Below are positions 10,865-20,660 of a stretch of 64,000 nt of DNA, in pieces. Under the pieces are notes generated by a model. The model ran no database searches. It saw only the letters and a program-made list of their open reading frames with translations, and was not told where the DNA came from. The DNA lies in the NCBI RefSeq assembly GCF_933775445.1, contig NC_065873.1, positions 23,250,001-23,314,000 of the forward strand, written 5' to 3'. Origin of the DNA: Argentina anserina (Eukaryota; Streptophyta; Magnoliopsida; Rosales; Rosaceae). The first letter of the stretch is position 1; the number at the start of each line of letters is the position of its first letter. Both the position numbers and the translations under genes were made by a program.

Positions 10865-11777
10865 TATAAAACAATCAACAAATCAGTAGTTATGCAGCGG
10901 AAACAAAAAACTGAAATGAACCTGCCGAAGGTGTACTTGCACTGTCGGTGAATGTGCACTGTTATTGGTGTACTTGCACTATCGGTGATCGTACACTGTC
11001 ACCGGAGAAAGACGCGACCGGTCGAAGGACGCCGCGAAGGGGAGGACGACGACGACGTGACCGGTTGAAGAAGGACGCCGAATCGTTGGAGTGCTGGAGT
11101 CGGACGCCGGCGGACTGGAGAAGGAGAAGCCGGAGGGGAACTCGGCCGGGAGAACTCCAATGCTGAGCCAGTTGTGCTGAGGGCGTTCCTGAGTGGAGAG
11201 GATGACTTTCACTTCAGCCTCCTGTAAAATGATGAGGTGGGAGAAGGCGTATAACAAGCTTGTGAAAGCTACAAGGATCTCTAAAGTTAATATAAGAGCT
11301 TCAATCAGAGAACTTGACTATCAATATCTGAGAATGTTCAGATTCTGCACTAAAGTAGCCTAAGGTGGTATGCAACGAGATGAGGTTTAAAATCTTCGAT
11401 TTGGCAGTGGGGGCTCTATTAGGGATATCAAACTCGAAGGTGGTAGTGCTACAAGGAGTCTATGCTAGCATGAAGGGATTGATAAAAATTCACAACCCGA
11501 GTGTGGTGATCACAGTGGCTGACATCGATCCTAATGTAAAGAAAACTTTGAAAATGGCAACAGAGACTAATGGGAATGATAAGACATGGGTATGGCTTCC
11601 ACGAAGACAAGAAATACAACAATCGTGAACCAGTTAGCGAACTTTGCTACTACTGTTGATATCTGTGGTACAGGAGAAAAGAGTTGGATGGCTTTCATGC
11701 TGCAGGTTACAAAAGCAAAAAACCCAGAAAAACAGAAGAGGAAAATCCAGGCTACTGATATCAAGTGAAAAAGACTT
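10865..11777 (-). other. Copia leader with foreign insert
   Basis: The stretch between the 5' LTR and gag is unusually long. It has short imperfect repeats (TGCACTGTCGGTGA, TGCACTATCGGTGATCG) at about 10935-11000, a GC- and purine-rich segment at 11000-11160, and an unrelated open frame at 11365-11628 on the plus strand. Confidence 0.6.
11365..11628 (+). pseudogene. Possible captured host-gene fragment
   Basis: An 87-aa open frame runs antisense to the retrotransposon. It contains VVVLQGVYASMKGLIKI and NPSVVITVADIDPNVKKTL, which read like conserved globular protein and unlike any Copia product. From memory the text resembles a segment of a plant glycosyltransferase-2-like protein, but I cannot confirm this. 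Its position between 5' LTR and gag suggests capture of a cellular gene piece by the element. It is too short to be a complete enzyme. Confidence 0.35.
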
Positions 11778-11908
11778 AGCGTTTGTATTGAATTAATATC
11801 TATACACATAATGTCCTATATATAATTAAGAATTTAATTAAGCACGAATCACACCTTTATTCACGCAGTAAATCACGCCTTTGATTTACTCCGTCACTCA
11901 CGCTAACA
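11778..11908 (-). repeat. Copia 5' LTR
   Basis: It matches the LTR at 6376-6506 with about 11 percent differences counted by eye. The edge at 11908 is sharp because F-box-like sequence starts at 11909. Confidence 0.9.
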
Positions 11909-12200
11909 CAAGGTGGAACGTTCTGGAAGATGAACTCCATGTATGACAAATCTCCGGGGCTTGCATACAGCATACGGCAGCAGAACCAACAAGATCCCAA
12001 TATGGGGACGATCGGCCACTTGGCATAAGATATCAGTGGGAAGGTTGGACGGACCAGTAAGAGGAGTACTCGCCATTGACGGATCGCCATTCCTTTTTTT
12101 TTTTTTTTTTTGAGAAGTGGTCCTCGTTTTGGAGGAGAGAGTTACTCGATTTTTAAAGAAACCCTTGCTCAAAATCAATCGTTGTCTTCATTGTTATAGC
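11909..12200 (-). pseudogene. F-box relic cut by the Copia element
   Basis: On the minus strand this resembles the F-box gene at 827-1321: the GAGGACGACTTCTCAAGAAG region, LPTDILCQV and IHGVHLPERSTL are recognisable. It has frameshifts and a run of about 18 A where the gene has AAGAAGAGCAAG. Similarity stops exactly where the LTR begins, so the retrotransposon is inserted after the codons for ERSTL. The continuation of the F-box is not recognisable on the far side of the element. Confidence 0.75.
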
Positions 12201-13562
12201 TTGAGATTTTTCTACGACAGGCTTCAGAAATCATCGTTGTTATTTCTTTGGAAACTGACTGAGCTAGGAATTGTTGATCTTACTGTGCGTGGTTATGAAA
12301 TCATAGTTGTGATCCTTCGTTATGTCTATTTAACCCTGTCTTTGCAATTATGCGGAATTCCCTCTTGGACTTGGAGATCGAGTATAATAAACACCAACAT
12401 TCGTTCTCCTTTGTGTTTCGTTTCATATTCCCTTGAGAAATTGGAAATGCATAATTTTTTCTTGAGGGAAAGGAAGATAATTTCAATTATCCAATATCCA
12501 ACACTTTTCGGTAACATGTGACGCGTTAGTCAGCTAATTAACTTTTCGAACAAATAAACACTTACATTATGACATTGATAAGATAAGATAAGATAAGTCA
12601 TTTACGTATAGTACCGCGTAAGGCTACTTTACAATATATTTTTTTGACAATAATCGGTCTAGTTTGTTGACGATCACAATCAACAATGTCCCTACTGTAT
12701 TGATAAAGTCATAGAATAATGAGGATGGATTCTACTGTAGTTAGGAAAAAAAATTACCCACTTTTGGAGTTTGGTTTTTTCTTCCATATCCCTTCACTAG
12801 ATGAGCTCAACGTACAAACCATCAAAATTGTTTTGAGGCTATATCATCCTTCACTCCTAAGGCCCAATTCTCTTTAAAAATCTTGTCTTCAGCACGGGCA
12901 AATTTGTTTTTTCCTTTTCCAGTACTTCACCTTTGAACCAAATTTCTAGATCGAACTGAAAATTTGAAATTAATGCATGGAAATTGAAGCGGGTGCCCAG
13001 CAATAAATTCGACGATATAAAAGAACATGTCCCTTATTGACTAGTATGTGGTCGCGTTCACCGTCCATCACCCTCTAAAATCCATGTCTAAAATTTATAG
13101 TTTGATAACGAAAACACCTTCATCCATTAACCCAACAAAATCGACCTCGCATGTGTATGTCCTTTTAGTTCTGCAGCCAGAAGCTTCGTAATGCGGCTAT
13201 GTACGTGACTAATGGACTAAGACTCCCACACAGAAATGAAACTACAAATGGGATTAATTGAATTGGCGGTGAAGATCGACGTACGGGTGCTTTTCTTTGA
13301 GACAGAAAATGATTTGTTCAATTTTGATCGAATCTCATGGAACCGTGCTCTTTAGGGGACAGGATAACATGCATTACTTCTTTTATGCGGGCATACTAAA
13401 GACGTAGACGACTACGAGAGGATGGTTCAATTTTTCGCTAATTGAAATTTGGGGGGAGAAGTTTGAACGTACGTTACATAAATATAGCTAATACGTACTG
13501 TAGTGGTATTTCTCGCCATAATGTTGGACAAGTCACAAGTGCAATTCCTTCCCTATCTTACA
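12201..13562. other. Intergenic, no gene seen
   Basis: AT-rich. It contains a short (GATAA)n array near 12576-12597. Frames at 12117-12521 and 13442-13663 have no recognisable domain, and the second runs into the hAT end. Confidence 0.6.
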
Positions 13563-13869
13563 GTAAATATCTAGGTTGCACGGAAACGCGCATTTCCGGC
13601 CGTTTCCCTTTCGGAAACGGAAACGCCAGGAAACGCGTCGAAAATGCGTTTCTAAAAAAGTAAAATTTGGAAACGTATGGGAAACGCGTTTCTCGTAAAA
13701 CAAAAACACCTTAATAATTATCTTGGAAACGCGAGGGTAGATTCGGCTATTCAGTATTAGGTTACTCCCTCCCTCGATCTCTCATTCTTCTCTGCCTCTT
13801 TCATTCGTCTCTATCTTGCGCCTCTCTCTCTCGTCTGTTCTCTGTCTTCTTCTTCTTCCCAATCTTCTC

Positions 13870-13872
<3 letters not shown>

Positions 13873-13956
<84 letters not shown>
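13873..13956. repeat. (TC)n microsatellite
   Basis: About 84 bases of uninterrupted TC dinucleotide inside the hAT leader; such tracts often lie in plant 5' UTRs. Just downstream, TAAGTCCCAC...GGAGCTCGATTCGCACAG is repeated (13990-14042 and 14061-14103). Confidence 0.95.
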
Positions 13957-13963
<7 letters not shown>

Positions 13964-14204
13964 GGAGCCTACTTCTGCGGCTCTTCTCCCTAAGTCCCAC
14001 TGTCAATCTGCCATCGCTGGTTAAGGAGCTCGATTCGCACAGGTTCTGCGGCCTCTAATCCGTAAGTCCCACCGTCAATCCTTAAGGAGCTCGATTCGCA
14101 CAGGTCTGATCGCACTTCAATATGTTTTTCTGGTTTCGAATTTAGCTTTTCGCTTTTATAGGGTTTGAATTTCAATTTTCAATTGAGCTGATTGTTTTCA
14201 ATTT

Positions 14205-14370
14205 TCAATTGGATTTGGGGTAAAGGCGACGGCGGTCGGCTTGGTTTTGGGCATGAGAACTCGGCGTTTCTGCCCACATTGAATCCTTATTTGGATTCGA
14301 TACTGTGCATTTCGCTTGGTGGGTTGCACTCTGTTTCGCTCACCACTCTCGGCGAGGTCTATACTTGGTC
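14205..14370 (+). pseudogene. Captured RCC1-repeat exon fragment
   Basis: Inside the hAT element, ahead of the transposase, one frame reads WGKGDGGRLGFGHENS, then PTLNPYLDS, LGGLHSVSLTTLGEVYTW. This is about one RCC1 beta-propeller blade with its typical WGxGxxGRLG and GGxHSxxLT signatures. It is not part of any transposase. From memory it is closest to the RUG3-type RCC1 proteins of plants. The frame ends soon after a possible GT donor (GTCAGT), suggesting that an exon edge was carried along. No other blades are present, so no functional RCC1 protein is expected. Confidence 0.7.
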
Positions 14371-14565
14371 AGTACTATAGTAAAGACTTCACATTTCTAG
14401 CATTTCATCAATTGCATTCTCTAGTTTAGAAAAGTTTGCTGCTTTTGTTATTGTCACATTGGATTAATGATTTGTGTGTATTGAAGATATGACTGCGTAG
14501 CAGAATGTGATTTAGTGTTTCTTTGTCTTATTCTCAACTTGTAATCTAATATCATCAGGAACACT

Positions 14566-16927
14566 ATGCCAAGACGCACACCTGTTAGTTCAGGTGCAAG
14601 TGGAAGTGATAATGCTGGTACCAGCAATAATAACAATGAAGCTGCTAATCCCGAAAGTGTGACGGTAGATGATAGAGCACCATTGTAGATGTTTGTTAAG
14701 AAGATTTCTAAGTACGGGACTGGAGGAAGTTGGAGGTGGCAATGCAACTTCTGTAAGTTGTATTATAATGGGTCTCACACTAGAGTGGAAAAACATCTAT
14801 TGAAGGAAGGAGGAAAAGGGATAACCATTTGTACAAAAGTTAACCCCCAAGCTACTGCTCAGATTAGAAAACTGTTGAAAGATTGCAAAGAGAGAATAGC
14901 AAATAGAGCAGCAAGGCATGTTCCTTTACCATCATCAACAAGCCAAGGGAGTTCAGCAACTCGTGGCAGCTATTCTTTGAGTTATGGTGACTACACAACA
15001 CCAACAAGTGAAGGGAAGAAAAGAAGGATAGCAGGTGGTCCACTTGAAAAGGCATTCTAAAATGCAGCAAGGGAGGAATGTCATGGCGAGATTGCTAGGA
15101 TGTTTTACACCGGTGGTTTATCCTTCAATCTAGCAAGAAATCCACACTACCGGAACTCCTATATGAGAGCTTCTACTCTTCCGGGCTATGTTCCACCGGG
15201 TTAAAATGCTCTAAGGAAAACACTTCTTGCCAAGGAACGGAAGAATCTTGAGTATCAATTGGAACCATTGAAGCTTACATGGAGAGATAAGGGTGTAAGC
15301 ATTTGTAGTGATGGTTGGTCCGATCCATAAAGAAAACCTTTGATTAATGTGATGGCTATTTGTGAGAGTGGTCCGATGATGTTAAATGATGTAAATTGTG
15401 AAGGAGAATACAAGGATTTTAATTTCATTTCCGAATTGCTTACTGAATCTATCAAACAAGTTGGTTATCAAAATGTAGTGCAAGTGGTTACCGATAATGC
15501 TCCCGTTTGTGCAAAAGTTGGTGCTCTAATAGCAAGTAAGTATCATACAATCTTTTGGACTCCATGTGTTGTTCATACTTTGAATCTTGCTCTCAAGAAT
15601 ATTTGCACCCCTTCTCATGCTGCGAACAATGTGGATGTGTATGCTGAATGTTCTTGGATACAACCGGTGGTGGAGGATGTTATGTTTATTAAGAACTTTA
15701 TTATGAATCATGGAATGAGATTGGTTATGTTTAATGATCATTGTAATTTGAAGTTGCTTTCGGTTGCTCCCACAAGGTTTGCATCTGCGGTTATTATGTT
15801 AAAGAGGTTTAAGACAATCAAGAATGGTTTGCAACAAATTGTTATTAGTACAAAATGGGATGATTACAAATAAGTTGACTCTAGGAAGGCGGGTAGGGTG
15901 AAGGAAATGTTGTTGGATGATTTTATGTGAGTTAATATTGAATATATACTTGCTTTTACCCAGCCTATTTATGAGATGATAAGGAAGGCGGACACGGATA
16001 AGCATTGTCTTCATTTGGTTTATGAATGGTGGGATAATATGATGGAGCAAGTGAAGAAGGCTATTTATAGGAAAGAAATGAAGCAATTTAATGAAGAATC
16101 TCCATTTTGGGATGTGGTGCATAAAATTTTATTGTCTCAGTGGAGCAAAGCCACTACACCTCTCCATTGTTTGGCACATTCTTTGAATCCCAAGTAAGTA
16201 CAAAACTACAACTACTACTTTTATTTTAATTTGCTTATTTCATGATTCTTTTTTATGTAGTAAACCTTATAGATATTTATGCATATTTATATTTAGATAC
16301 TATAGTCCGGAATGGCTTGATGAAGGTTTTCATCGTGTTGCTCCTCACAAGGGCTTGGATGTTACAAGGGAAAGGAAGAATTGTTTTTTTCGATACTTTT
16401 CCAATGAGGATGATAGAAGAAAGGTCAACATAGAGTATGCTCATTTTTCTATGTGTATGCAAGAGTTTGGAGGTGGAGATGTGATTAAGGATAGAAGTAT
16501 TTTAGAACCACTAACATGGTGGGTGGTTCATGGATCTTCGGCCCCAACTCTCCAAGCCATTGCCTTTAAGCTTCTAGGTCAACCTTCTTCTTCTTCTTCT
16601 TCTTGCGAAAGGAATTGGAGTACTTACAATTTCATTCACTCTCTCCCAAGGAACAAGTTAGCACCACAAAAAGCGGAAGATTTAGTATATGTGCACACCA
16701 ATCTTCGCCTCTTAGCTAGGCAATCCTCATTTTACAACAAAGGTGCAACTCATATGTGGGATATTGGAGGTGATGCTTTTGATTCATTGGAGGACACTAA
16801 TATTGGAATATTTGAGGTTGCTGAGCTTTCACTTGATGAACCCGAATTAGAGGCGGTTTTGTTTGATGACGGTGATGATGATGAGTTTGAAGAGGAATTA
16901 AATGCAGAAGATGATGTTGTTTCTTGA
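14566..16927 (+). pseudogene. hAT transposase with six in-frame stops
   Basis: Exon 1 (14566-16193) keeps one reading frame throughout. It has a BED-type zinc finger (CNFCKLYYNGSHTRVEKHL) near 14750-14800, the SDGWSDP and VVTDNAPVC catalytic-core parts, and TPCVVHTLNLALK. The intron 16194-16296 has a GTAAGT donor. Exon 2 (16297-16927) ends with the hAT dimerisation region (WWVVHGSSAPTLQAIAFKLL, SSCERNWSTYNFIHS) and an acidic tail. Stops at 14686, 15058, 15202, 15328, 15871 and 15928 all lie in this frame, with no frameshift seen. It is a recently silenced transposase, unless the stops are read through. Confidence 0.9.
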
Positions 16928-17299
16928 TGTTGTTGCTTTTATTTGTAATTGTAATTTGATTATGAATTGTTTCTTGAACCTTTGTTGGATTTGGATTTGG
17001 ATTGTGTTTTGTTTGAATTTAGATTTAGATTGTGTTTTGTTGGATTTTGATTTGGAATGTGTTGATGAATTTCTTTGTTATTTCTATTGTAATTTAATTA
17101 TGAACTTTTGTTTGCATTTGGATTGATTGATTTCAATTAGTAACATTTGTTGATTTTTTTCAATTATATATTTATATTTATATATAATAAATATTTTTTT
17201 TTTACGTTTCCGTCACGTTTCCTATCGGACTATATTTCGATTTTGACGTTTCCGCGTTTCGGAAACTCGTCCCCGTTTCCGTGCAACCTAAGTAAATAT

Positions 17300-19955
17300 A
17301 TATAGAGAGGTTTGAAAGTGCAATCTCATCCCCGCGCATTATGAATCAAATACTTGTTCTCAAGACTTGTGATTCATTAATCATTACCCCGGGCTATTTC
17401 TTAATATATTAGGTAGATGATTTATGGCTATCTATTTAATTAACAACTCATACAGTCATGAAGGCGCATCATTTTGGTAAGAGATCATGTTCATGGCCTA
17501 AATCTGTCCCACACAGATATATGATCAATTGATGATCTAATATCTCGTATTGATGAGCTAATGGTATGGACTTTGATGAGTTTTAAGGGTGGCCCAAGTT
17601 CTAATTTCACTGATCACTAATTAATAATCCAACTAGTACTTATTGATTCAAGTATGCAAGAATTGCAAGCTAAAGGTTAAAAGATTTCGAATTATATATG
17701 AATCCGCACAAACCTATAATATTGTATCGATCTTTAATTAACATGCATCTTCGAAGTACTAGTAATCAAGGGCACCAACTGACTAGCTAGTTTCGTTTCA
17801 TTTTCAGGTACTTAAATATGTTTCTTGCTAAAATTAGTTGCAAGTGGCAACCCTTAGAAATCAAGGGCGGAGAATTTACATTGCTTGCCGGGGTTTCAGT
17901 AGCACTGCCTTGTCCTTCTCTGGTTAATGCGTCGTTTTTGGTTAAACTCAACGCCCCCTCTTACTTAATTCATCGGGAACTCACAAATACTAGTCTAAGC
18001 TATTATCATTACACGTAACCGCCGAAGTATATTCACATCTTATCTAACTCAAATCCAATCTATTCATGCTATTCCTTGTATTAGACTCTCAATGCAGCAT
18101 GTACTATATTTATATGTAGCTACAGAAACCCTAATCTTACTTTGGTCTACTAATCAAGTAAGCATACAGATTATTTTAGACCCATGCCAGTTGTTTGTAT
18201 CGGAAATGTGCGAAGATCGAGTATCTCACAGACAAAACTGTCTAGAGCAAACCAATAACCTTGTTTGCAGGCATAATCCAAGTAAGGTTGGTATTGATTA
18301 ATATTTCATTCTACTTACCCAAAATATTCCCAATATTGACTTGCTGCACGAAATGTATATGAGATGAGGACAAAAAGTGGGTTAAAAGGCGCAGGGTTTA
18401 AGCTTCACGCAATGCAATTCATGCATGTAAGTGGTAGACTTGTATGTATATATGGGTCAATTGCTCAAATATATTGCTATTTATGAGGTCGTAATTCTAA
18501 AGTAGTGATCGATGGCGTGAGACTGAAAACATAGTAAATGTCAGTGTGTGGGGAAGGTTCATAGATGGTGAAACTGAAACTTATGGGCTATTTCGTGCGG
18601 GGTGTGTAACACGAAGAAAAAAGGCTACTTGCTTTATTTTTTCTTCCATCGAAAGCTATATACGTATTTCATTCATGGCGACGCATGGTGATTGATATGT
18701 GGTAGCTCGCAGTTTGTGGTAGCTAGGAAAGTAGGAATAGGAGACCGGCATGAATCCTCGCCTTTGGATTAGTAGGACAGCGACTGTGATTAGGAGGGAT
18801 CGGATATCGATCATCAATTAAAGTGAGATTCAATTTAAACGAGTACCTCTGGCTACTAAGCTAACCCTTACACTTTATAGCTATATTAGTGAGTTTAATT
18901 TGAGCTTATCGGTTTTGATAATCGAGTGTTTTCCTTTTCACGTACATTAGCATCTAATAATATAATTGAATTGTACATGAGGGAAATCTAGCTAGCTAAT
19001 CGAAAATGAATAAAGATACGTATTTGCTTATCGATCTATATGTAACCAGTACTCATAATTTTTATTACTGTTAACTACATATACATAAAACGTTCTTATC
19101 GATCAGGATCAAGATGAAAAGAAGCATGTACCTAGCCTCCTGCAACAGTGCTACGTACAGAAACCCTTTATTGGCTGAACTAGCTATAGCTACTCATCAC
19201 TCATGAAAAGGATACTTAACTAATCCAAAACGAAAATACCAATATTCTACATATATTATTATATACGTGATCAAGATGGGTCATTGGCACGCATGGTTTA
19301 AATCAACCCTACCACGAAACTATAAATTTTCCATCTTATTATTATCTTTTAAAACAATTTTCCATTTTATTATAAGAAAAACGAATCTTAATGTATCTCA
19401 CTGCTTATTACATATAAATTTATTGGGTAGAATATATGCACACATGCAACGAGAGAGCATATATGATATATGATGCCATTATTTAGAGAACAACTATTAA
19501 TAAGATATTGAGATGGTGGCACTAACACACAGTTTTAATTTCCGGCAAATATCTATCATCAAATATTTGTTGTTGCAATGGGATAGCAATTTTTAGTTGG
19601 ACTTTTGAGCCGTACATATCTCACTAGCATGTTCTTATAGTGCAGCATAATTTTAGGACCAGAAATAGATTAGTGCATCCCTACCTGCGTAATTATGGGA
19701 ATCAGTGGCTCATATATAAGTCTTCCTTTTATTGTTAGTGAGTTTCAATTCGGTATATTTAAATAAACCGTACCAGTCATCATGATCAATCATCTACATG
19801 TATACTTTCTTTATGTTAGTATACGATTATTCATTACCATTATTTGCTTATTCTATTTGTTCTAGCTCGATCACTATAATAATTAGATGGGATACCGTTA
19901 TTTTGTCGCTAAAATTATGTATTTGACAGGAATAATGTCAATTATTCCAAAAGTG
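17300..19955. other. Intergenic, no gene seen
   Basis: AT-rich sequence with only short frames (17818-18018, 18092-18301, 19267-19473) that show no domain or codon pattern I can support. No RNA gene was recognised. Confidence 0.6.
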
Positions 19956-19958
19956 TTA

Positions 19959-20657
19959 GGGCATCTCCAAAAAGCCTAGCTATTTTGAAATAAAAATTGG
20001 AATTTAACAATTTTTAAGATAATTTAGAGCTCCAACAGAATACTATTTAAAAGCTAAATATAATTTTAGCTAAATAATCTAGCTAAATCTAGCTAGACAA
20101 TGAAGAAAATCTGTTTAAAATCTAAATATAGTTTTTGCTAAAATACACCTCTCAAAAGTGATATTTAACCTTCATTTTTACTTTTTAGCCATTTTTAGTT
20201 ATGTAAAATACTAGGCTGCACGGAATCGGATACGGGTACGTGGAAGCGAAACGTTTGGAAACGCGGAAGCGTGTTTTAAAAAAAAAATAGAAAGCGGGTA
20301 CGTTTTGGAAACGTCGAAAATATATATATATATATATATAAATTATACAAAAAATTAAATATAATAATAAATTTTTAGTTTAAATAACTCAAAATTTCAA
20401 ATAAAAAAAAACATAAAAAAAAACCTTTATTATTTGGAAACTCGCGTTTCCAATTCAGAAGCTCGCGTTTCCACCGCGTTTCCAAAACTTTTCTGGAAAC
20501 ACGTTTCCGGGCGTTTCTGGACGTTTCCGGGCGTTTCCGAGCGTTTTCGAACGTTTCCAGAGTTGTTCCAGAGTGATTCCGTTTCGGAAGCGGGAACGTG
20601 GGTGTAAGCACGTTTCCGTGCTTCCTAGGTAAAATAACTTTATTGTTGGAGATGGTC
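19959..20657. mobile_element. Tourist-like (PIF/Harbinger) MITE, interrupted
   Basis: The ends are GGGCATCTCC and, as reverse complement, GACCATCTCC, flanked by the 3-bp duplication TTA (19956-19958 and 20658-20660). This is the signature of PIF/Harbinger MITEs. Without the nested hAT MITE and one copy of its target duplication it would be about 273 bp, AT-rich and non-coding. Confidence 0.8.
20211..20628. mobile_element. Non-autonomous hAT MITE nested in the Tourist MITE
   Basis: The element begins CTAGGCTGCACGG and ends CCGTGCTTCCTAG, with the 8-bp duplication GTAAAATA at 20203-20210 and 20629-20636. It has many CGTTTCC/GGAAACG motifs and a (TA)n run, like the subterminal parts of the large hAT at 13571-17291, so it is probably mobilised by the same transposase family. 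Confidence 0.87.
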
Positions 20658-20660
20658 TTA

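Larger units (their letters stand above)
6376..11908 (-). mobile_element. Ty1/Copia LTR retrotransposon, degenerate
   Basis: The element is on the minus strand: 5' LTR at 11778-11908, 3' LTR at 6376-6506, gag at 10864-9983, then pol (protease, integrase, reverse transcriptase, RNase H) down to 6583. The LTRs are about 131 bp and begin TGTTAG. By eye about 14 of 131 positions differ, so the insertion is old. A primer-binding-like CTTGATATCAGTAGCC lies just inside the 5' LTR (resembling the usual TGGTATCAGAGC initiator-tRNA site), and a purine tract TTGAGGGAGAA precedes the 3' LTR. The domain order INT-RT-RH defines Copia. Coding is broken by many frameshifts and stops. No clear 5-bp target duplication was found. 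Confidence 0.93.
13571..17291 (+). mobile_element. hAT DNA transposon with intact ends
   Basis: The ends share a perfect inverted repeat TAGGTTGCACGGAAACG, at 13572-13588 and as its complement ending at 17290. Flanking 8-bp direct repeats GTAAATAT lie at 13563-13570 and 17292-17299, the target duplication size of hAT elements. Subterminal regions are packed with GGAAAC/GTTTCC motifs. Inside are a pyrimidine-rich leader with a long (TC)n run, an RCC1-repeat fragment and a hAT transposase with in-frame stops. A related non-autonomous copy is at 20211-20628. Confidence 0.92.

Noticed and set aside
6376..11908. Copia target-site duplication
   Set aside because: The flanks CCTTG and CTATG (minus strand) do not match well enough to claim a 5-bp duplication.
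13782..14006. Arg/Glu alternating protein frame
   Set aside because: It is only the translation of the (TC)n microsatellite.
16902..17126. Short hydrophobic frame after the transposase
   Set aside because: It overlaps the transposase end in another frame and is made of simple TTTGGATTTGG-like repeats.
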